A stretch of 64,000 nucleotides of DNA, from the NCBI GenBank assembly GCA_037367405.1, contig JAZKJV010000682.1:852501-916500 (forward strand). Direction: 5' to 3'. The notes under the pieces were generated by a model. That model worked only from the letters and a program-made list of their open reading frames with translations, did no database searches and had not been told where the DNA came from. Both the position numbers and the translations under genes were made by a program. This DNA is from Ottelia alismoides. Taxonomy: Eukaryota > Streptophyta > Magnoliopsida > Alismatales > Hydrocharitaceae. Of the stretch, positions 57,926 through 64,000 are shown piece after piece. The stretch's first letter is position 1. Each line of letters starts with the position of its first letter.

Positions 57926-58860
57926 ATGGATACCAAATCGTTCCTACGATTCGACGATCCTGTCGAATATTGGTGTTTGAAGTTTGGTCTCGACCGTCCG
58001 TCTCATGGTTCGCGCTCGTATTCACGTTCAAAGAAATTCCATCAGCGACTTATATCATGCCTCAAAGTCCAAGCATGGTTATCCGCGCAAATCAATGAAG
58101 ATTCGTTCGTCGATGACGAAAGTCAGATCCTAGAAGCCGATGTTCAACCTGATTTCAGCCCCGAAAACTAAGAAAATAAAGACTTCGGGCCCGTATTCGA
58201 CGAAGAAATAAGGGACATCGATGACCTGCCGGCTATTCCGACACCACCCGAGCCGTTACAGGTACCCCTCCCGCTGCACCCTCATCTCCGCAACCCCTTC
58301 CCGCAACCCCGACGACCTCCAAAAACCCCTACGAGTCAGCCTCAGCCACATCTATCCCTCCTCCCGCTATGCCCCAACCCGCGTCTATTCCCCGTACGCC
58401 AGCCCTCCCAGCCATCCCGCCCGAGCCTCCTTCTCGCCCCCTTTCCCTACAGCTCGTCCACGCCATCACCCTCTCCCATTCCTCGCCCAGTGTCCCACCG
58501 GCAACAACCCCTGCCTGCGCCTCCTCTTCCCTCGCCCCAACGCGCCACCGCCGCCCCCTTCTCATCCCCGCCAAATTGCCCTCAGCCGGCCGCTTCTCCC
58601 CTTCCCGCGCACGCCCCTCCCCATCGCCACCGCGCTCACCACCACCCTCCAAGGGCCATATTATTCATGCCTCATCAATTTTTCAATCATCACAATGAGG
58701 ACGCAAAATTCCAGGAGACGCCGACGTTTGCGCCACACATGTTCTTCCACATCGAAAGCCGTGCCCGCATATGGAGTCCGCTATTCGCCCCACACCAGTT
58801 CTTCCAGAAGATGGCGGAGCACGCAAGTTCGACCTCCGAGCCTACGGGTCCAATGTTTTT
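57926..58860 (+). pseudogene. Gypsy gag start, truncated
   Basis: ATG directly follows the primer site: MDTKSFLRFDDPVEYWCLKF, open to 58171 (81 codons). Then comes a strongly C-rich, proline/serine-coding stretch open in several frames. No capsid or zinc knuckle survives. The real frame after 58171 cannot be told from composition alone. Confidence 0.6.
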
Positions 58861-59280
58861 AATGAGTTCAGTGATAATGAAAATTTGAGATTTATCTTTA
58901 TCTCCTTCTCGTCTCTCTCTACCCCACGCGATCTCCGCGGTTCTTCCTCCTCGAATCTCGTGCTACAGGCGTGATTTCTTTTCTCAACCCCTCTCTTTTC
59001 TTCTACCAAAAATCCACCATAAAAATTATTATTTTCGTCGATGCCGATTCGCGATCTGCATCAAGTTCTATACATGCAATTTGTTAATTGGAACCTTTAT
59101 CTTGGATTTTTATTGATTGATGACCATGTATGTATAAATATATAAGAATATTTAGTAGACATAATTTTTATATTTAAAATGATTAAAAATTGATAATCGA
59201 ATAATTTGGAATATTCTTCCGAATACTGAATATTATTCAGTAACCCCATCCGTGAATACCGAATGTCGATTTCTACAACA

Positions 59281-59509
59281 CGCCGTCCATTTGTTGCACA
59301 ACCTCCTTCGAGAGGAGGAATATCAAAGACTTGTTCAGCCGCTTTAGACTGCAATTGCCACTTTTGAACTCCGATATCAAGCCATGGCATCATCCTCAAT
59401 AACATCACCTCTGACGGCTTGTATGACGGAATGGAGCATCGAAACGATAGAATTGATACAAGAGAGTCCTTGTCCCTGAAGTAGTTATCAGTTGCGCCTA
59501 AAATCATAT
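59281..59509. other. Unrecognised sequence
   Basis: A minus-strand open frame (59097-59507) crosses the MITE edge and is not recognised. Confidence 0.35.
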
Positions 59510-61080
59510 ATTTGGGGGTGTGAGACTTTAATATATAATTTCTTTAATATCTGTGATGCCGTTGACAGGGGAGTCTGAGATGCGTCAAGTCATGTAAAAG
59601 AAACTAACAATCTATTTGGTCCAAGGAAACTGTCTGCATTGAGGTCAAAGACAGTCTTGTGTATCTCTTCTGCGCAAAACTCAAAGATGGGCAACTTCGC
59701 CTACTTTGGCTCCTGGCTCTACACACCCCTCACCAGCCATCTTGCCCTGATGTCGACACCTGCTTGCTGGTCTCCTGAAAATGTGCCACCATAGCTTCTC
59801 CAACAACCATATCCCCTTTAAACCCGCTCCTCCCTCCCCATATCATGAATGAAATTTCCCCTTCGCCTCCTACTGACCACAAGATAGAAGTACTTTGTGT
59901 TAGCATCGCCCTCCTTTACCCACTTCTGCTTCATCTCTGGCACCACTCGACCTCCATCTTCCTATCTTCCTCAGCTGTGGTCTTCATATGTTCAACTATG
60001 GCAAGTTGTTCCTCTGAGCTAAGTTCCCGCTCACCTTCCACCCCATCCGAACAAGAAATCTGTGCCTCAGCTCCGGAGCGTCATTATTCTTGAAGCGACT
60101 CTACCTTACCCAACTATTTTCTGTGCACCTACTGCGCTGCAGAACCCTCCACCTGGTGTGACGATCATAAGCCAATAACCATCTCTCAAGCCCTCAAGTA
60201 GCCATGACCTTTCAAATATCAATATAGAACGGGGGTGCATGCCCCCAGAATCCCAACTGGTGGGCGTGTGATTTGAACAAGACCTTGGTAGCATCCTAAT
60301 CGAGGAAAGAGGGAATAACTCCTACAGCTCCACTGAGGCCAAAAAATGATCCATATGCGATTTGGAAGAAATATTCCTCCATGTAAATCTTCCAATTGTG
60401 GCATCCATGACATCAAGTGCCCATTGCCTAATCAGATCCATGAACTCCATCGATCTAAGATCCTGTTCACCTCTATCTGCTGGGAGATCCAAGTAAAAAA
60501 ATAAGGTTAAAGTCACCAGCGATGAGCCACAATGAGTTGAGCAGTCTTCCCTCGCCCGACCTCTGCTCCAATACCACCGACACAGACATGTGGTTCACCT
60601 TCTCCAAAAGTGAAAAAGCTGTCTCCATACGAAGCAAGCACCACACCTGCGCTACCATCTGCCAGGACTGTCCTAAACTCAATCAATCGAGACCCGAGTG
60701 TCGACTTCAACTTCCCTTGGTCCCGCACATCAATCTAGTCTCATGCAAAATACCACATTTTCCTTCCACAACCCAAGGAGATCACCGACATCGCATCTCT
60801 TATCTCGGCCGCGCAGACCCCTCACTTTCCAATAGACAATCTTCATGACCCACTCAAAGGGATTGCGGTGGATATCTTGACCTCGATGCATTCCGCAACC
60901 TGCATGTGAGTGCCCATCATGTCTCCCATCTCCCTCAAATCTAATCCTGTTATCCCGCAACACTTCTGTAGTATCCCTTACCACCTCATCTTTATCTTCA
61001 ACAAACGTATTTTCTCATTCTTTATCCTCTAGTTCCCGCTCCAGCCACCGTCTCGCTTCCGGTTTTCTTTTGTATTCAAA
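59510..61080 (-). pseudogene. L1-type LINE 5, minus strand, endonuclease and linker
   Basis: From the right: MKIVYWKVRGLRGRDKRCDV (endonuclease start, 60730-60900), AHRW/AGDFNLIFLL (60473-60728), RWALDVMDATIGRFTWRN-like block with SHMDHFLASVEL (60322-60516). Then the linker QKWVKEGDANTKYFYLVVSR, which stands near 59900 in one frame. The RT core is not seen to the left, so the element is truncated or deleted. Many frame breaks. Confidence 0.8.
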
Positions 61081-61444
61081 GATATCTCCCCCCCCCTCCC
61101 GCCCCCCGTCAATCTTGGCAAGTCAATCTCTAGTTGGCAGCTTGTTAAGTAATGCTATGTAAAGACAACATAAGTGCTTGGAGGCAACCATAGGAGTCCA
61201 AACTTCTTTGTCCCAAGAAACCACCAGCGTACCTGACCAATTTGACAGTAGGAGTGGAGTAGTAGCCCGAGAACAAATTGATCCAGACAAAAAGTGGCCC
61301 TGGACCACTGATTGGCGTACTAAGGTATATGATCCTCATATCCGCTTTCCATGTTGAGGAATCATCTCTGCACCTTGGCACTTCCCAGAGCGAGGTGTTT
61401 ATGCGCCATGCAGAGCCTGAGGGATCCAGCTTGGGTTTGATATC
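61081..61444. other. Unrecognised sequence with C-rich tract
   Basis: A C-run at 61087-61108, then non-coding sequence up to the copia LTR. Confidence 0.4.
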
Positions 61445-61771
61445 TGTTATAAAATATGAAGAATGCGGAAGCGATTGATAAACAGAGCATAAACAAGAAA
61501 GATCAAACATGGAACACCATGATTTTACGTGGAACCCTACTCCGTGAGGAGCGGGATGAAACCACTGGAGAAGCCCTCAAAGGGGCGTGTTTTTCTATTG
61601 CTTTTCTCCATGGATACAGGAGGTCTGGGGCTCCTTATATAGCCTTCCCAGAGCCTCCAAGTCCCACCACTGGACGATGTGGGACTAAACACTGGATGGG
61701 GTAAATGGATCTTCTCCAGGATCCATTTACCCTGCTACAACTCAATGGGCGCATAACCAAATACTCCAACA
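61445..61771 (-). repeat. Copia 3' LTR
   Basis: Ends ...ACTCCAACA at 61771 and is followed by CTCCCCCTCAAGCTGG, a minus-strand polypurine tract with the same GAGGGGGAG core seen next to the LTR of copia C. A TATA-like TTATATAG is near 61635. The left edge TGTTATAAAAT is a best guess. Confidence 0.7.
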
Positions 61772-62640
61772 CTCCCCCTCAAGCTGGAGCATGCAATGCT
61801 CAGCTTGGACAAATAGAAATAAACTCAACTCAACGCTACAGGACACTACGGACAATATCAATCCAACGCGCACATTGCTGCAGTCGAGGACGTTGCTTCA
61901 CATGTTGTGCAGGTGAGGAGGACGAACGGGCTGGAGTGTGAGTCTGTTGAATCTCCTCGTCGGAGAGCATGCGCTCTGAACTGCGCCTGTCAGAGTCGTT
62001 GCAACTGAAAATGAGTCTCCTCGTCGGAGTACTCTGGCCCGCCACAATAATGTGGACAACTGCTCCATCTCTGGAAAAAAAGGCCGAACTGAAATAGCCG
62101 CGGCTGTGCGATCCTCGTCGGAGTCCACGGTCGCTGGAGAATGGAGTCTGAAAATAGTCTCCTCGTCGGAGAACTGGGTCTCTCCCATCTAGCACAGAGA
62201 ATGGTGCACTGCTCTGGTGTACCTATGATACCACATGAAAACCCTTGCCCTTAAGGGAATGGTCCTCTGCTCTGGAGTCCCTATGGCTCTCACATGAAAA
62301 ATCTGGCCGAACAACAACAAGAATGATGGGGACCTCGAACTGATGATGGCAATATACGCTCATCTAAAAATGACCGCACACTCGTGCGCGTCTGAAACTG
62401 GAGACTCAGAACAATGATCGTCGAGTCTGAACAACTGTAGAGTCTGGAATCTGAATGGTCTCTGCATGTGAATCTGGAACATCTGAATATGGCTGGAAGA
62501 AGACCTGTGACTCTACATATACTCCCCCTTTCTCCCATACTTGTCGGAAAACATGACATCGACCAAGTTGGGAGAAGACAAAGAAATTGGGGGTATACAC
62601 TACATGAATAATTCTCGAAAAGAAAAAAATCCTTGCGGCT
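61772..62640 (-). pseudogene. Copia internal 3' region, non-coding or unrecognised
   Basis: Follows the polypurine tract. It contains four copies of CTCGTCGGAG (about 61955-62170) and two diverged copies of an ATGGT-CTCTGCTCTGG segment (62200-62290). No RNase H motif is recognised, so the coding part may have been lost at the gap. Confidence 0.45.
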
Positions 62641-62872
62641 TTTCATCATCATTTTTTTTAAGCCGTCACATTTTTTTAGGCCGTTGACATTTTTTTTACG
62701 GCTCTCTTCCTTTTTTTATGCGTACGACTTTTCAAATGTACGCATCTTTTTTTTTCGACATTATTTTTTTTTCATTTCCTCTTTTTTTTTCTCTCCTTTT
62801 TTTATTCCTCCGCATCTTTTTTTTTCTTCGGCAAATTGGATCCGAACAGCAGGATCCCCCCTCTCCCACTTA
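62641..62872 (+). repeat. T-rich low-complexity stretch next to the gap
   Basis: Runs of 6-9 T separated by short GC-containing spacers such as CCG and CGCATC. Open frames here are compositional artefacts. Confidence 0.8.
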
Positions 62873-62972
62873 NNNNNNNNNNNNNNNNNNNNNNNNNNNN
62901 NNNNNNNNNNNNNNNNNNNNNNNNNNNNNNNNNNNNNNNNNNNNNNNNNNNNNNNNNNNNNNNNNNNNNNNN
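62873..62972. other. Assembly gap, 100 N
   Basis: Exactly 100 unknown bases, the usual placeholder for a gap of unknown size. Sequence order across it is therefore not certain. Confidence 1.
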
Positions 62973-63215
62973 TTCGTAATTAGTCGGTTAGAGTCAAATT
63001 AGGATAATTAGTTTAAATTTGAATTTCTGTAATCTCATCCCTCCCAATTATTATAAAATTTGAGATTTATCTCTCTCTCCTCTCCCTTCTCCTTCTCCCT
63101 GGTCGTGGTCTTCACGTTCTCTCTTCTCCATCCCCTTGTGTTCCCGACGAGCTTCTCTTTTCAACCCCTCTATTTTCTCCACAAAAAAATTCCACCGACA
63201 AAATTTATTTCTTAT
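62973..63215 (+). repeat. Gypsy LTR remnant
   Basis: Shares AAACTC-ATCCCTCC/AATCTCATCCCTCCC, AAAATTTGAGATTTATCTCT, CTTTTCAACCCCTCT and TTCCACC with the LTR at 57455-57911 in the same order, but is diverged and shortened. It runs straight into RT sequence without primer site, gag or protease. Confidence 0.75.
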
Positions 63216-64000
63216 CATCGCGCAATCTTCTTGGGATACATTGTCATTGCCGACGGACTTAAAGTTGACCCCTCCAAGATTCAAGCCATTCAAAGCTGGC
63301 CCGTGCCCAAAACCCTCACTAAGATTCACAGCTTTCTTGGATTGGCTTCTTTCTACCGACGTTTCATCCGAAACTTCATCACTTGTGCGGCTCCGTTAGT
63401 AGATTGCGCACGTAAAGGAGCACCCACTTGGACTCATAAGGCAGAAACCAGCTTTCAAAAACTAAAACATCAGTTGACCCATGCCCCTGTCTTGGCACTT
63501 CCTGACTTCTCCAAGGTTTTCGTAGTTGACTGTGATGCCTCACATGCTAGGATTGGTGCCGTATTGAGTCAGGAAGGATGACCTGTGGCCTTCTACAGTG
63601 AGAAGTTGAATGAAGCTCGATCACGGTACTCCACCTATGATGTCGAATTATATGACGTGGTGCAAGCTCTCAAGCATTGGAGGCATTATCTAATTCAGCG
63701 TGAATTTGTCCTTAACTCTGATCATGAAGCCTTAAGATATCTGAACTCACAGAAATCCCTTAACAAGCGTCATGCAAAATGGGGTTAGTTTCCTCCAATA
63801 ATACACGTTCCATTTCAAGCACAAGGCGGGAACCCTGAATCATGTGGCCAACGCGTTGAGCAGACGGGCACATGTCCTGACCACAATGACCGTAAGCACA
63901 ACGGAATTTGACGCACTCAAGGATCTTTACCCTACTGACCCTGACTTCGGACCTGCTTATGCAGAGTGTGTTGACACTGGACAGGATCCGACAACCACTT
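63216..64000 (+). pseudogene. Gypsy RT C-terminal part and RNase H, runs off window
   Basis: YIVIADGLKVDPSKIQAIQS, then FLGLASFYRRFIRNF (RT thumb), then the RNase H VVDCDASHARIGAVLSQEG, a TGA at 63579, and YSEKLNEARSRYSTYDVELY and NKRHAKWG. A frameshift near 63785 leads to FHFKHKAGTLNHVANALSRR and continues open to the window end. This is chromovirus-like gypsy. The stop and shift make this copy defective. Confidence 0.93.

Larger units (their letters stand above)
57455..59063 (+). mobile_element. Internally deleted Ty3-gypsy element, TSD AGTTC
   Basis: The 5' LTR 57455-57911 begins TGATGCAG and ends CTGCATCA. AGTTC flanks at 57450-57454 and 59064-59068. The 3' LTR keeps only its last ~215 bp (58849-59063). 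Between them are the primer site, the start of gag and a proline-rich gag stretch. All of pol is deleted. The joint at GGGTCCAATG lies where internal DNA and LTR share a few bases. Confidence 0.93.
57258..59280. mobile_element. MITE-like repeat with TATTCGG motifs (copy 2), split by gypsy
   Basis: Left end TGTTGCAATATTCG and right end ...CTACAACA. GGCCGAATATT and TATTCGG recur. The sequence on both sides of the gypsy at 57455-59063 is collinear with copy 1 at 36527-36943 (GGTTCTCATTTAT, CACAAATGTT, then TTTTTATATTTAAAAT). Confidence 0.65.

Noticed and set aside
58221..58888. Proline-rich ORFs of 109-213 codons in all three + frames
   Set aside because: Composition effect of C-rich gypsy gag DNA; at most one frame is real and it cannot be told which.
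62633..63002. ORFs spanning the N gap
   Set aside because: Poly-T translation (Phe-rich) continued through unknown bases; not evidence of coding.

Overview
This window is nuclear DNA from a flowering plant with a large, transposon-rich genome. The evidence is spliced genes with GT-AG introns, Ty1-copia, Ty3-gypsy, L1 and RTE retrotransposons, many hAT, Mutator, PIF/Harbinger and CACTA MITEs, initiator-Met tRNA primer sites, and a plastid rpoB fragment. The one clear gene has a very GC-rich first exon, as is common in monocots and some early-diverging angiosperms, but the species cannot be fixed from sequence. There is no operon or CRISPR. Almost every long ORF is a piece of a decayed element.

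Host genes. (1) A 78-nt terminal coding exon of an unrecognised + strand gene lies at 4751-4828; the rest of that gene is upstream of the window. (2) A DHHC-type protein S-acyltransferase (Arabidopsis PAT15/PAT16 class) starts at 15747. Exon 1 ends at 16022, exon 2 begins at 39035 after a 23,012-bp intron, and exons 2-6 are packed into 775 bp up to 39809. The last ~40 codons are not visible in the following 24 kb.

Region by region. 1-4750: a MITE and an RTE LINE split by a hAT element (8-bp TSD), inside an intron or upstream sequence of gene 1. 4829-15746: intergenic, with a CACTA MITE, a copia element (A, 6163-11785, TSD GTATG) and small MITEs. 16023-39034: PAT intron 1, holding copia B (16505-19589), copia C (19973-24998, opposite strand, same family), an L1 endonuclease remnant, gypsy E with a 3.76-kb LTR (26790-31843), a plastid-derived segment, more L1 remnants, a MITE and a fresh-looking 5'-truncated L1 with 17-bp TSDs (37489-38270). 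40430-56772: one old minus-strand copia element appears to have been expanded to ~16 kb by nested insertions (RTE, hAT, an L1 with 14-bp TSD, a second hAT, a second L1 that itself carries a MITE). 57258-59280: a MITE-like repeat split by an internally deleted gypsy element. 59510-61080: minus-strand L1. 61445-62640: 3' end of another minus-strand copia. 62873-62972: 100-N assembly gap. 62973-64000: gypsy LTR remnant fused to RT/RNase H, running off the window.

I found no new gene system. The value of the window lies in its insertion history: target-site duplications, and in two cases the restored reading frame of the invaded element, give exact boundaries and relative ages. The clearest biological question is how the PAT gene is spliced and expressed through introns this long.
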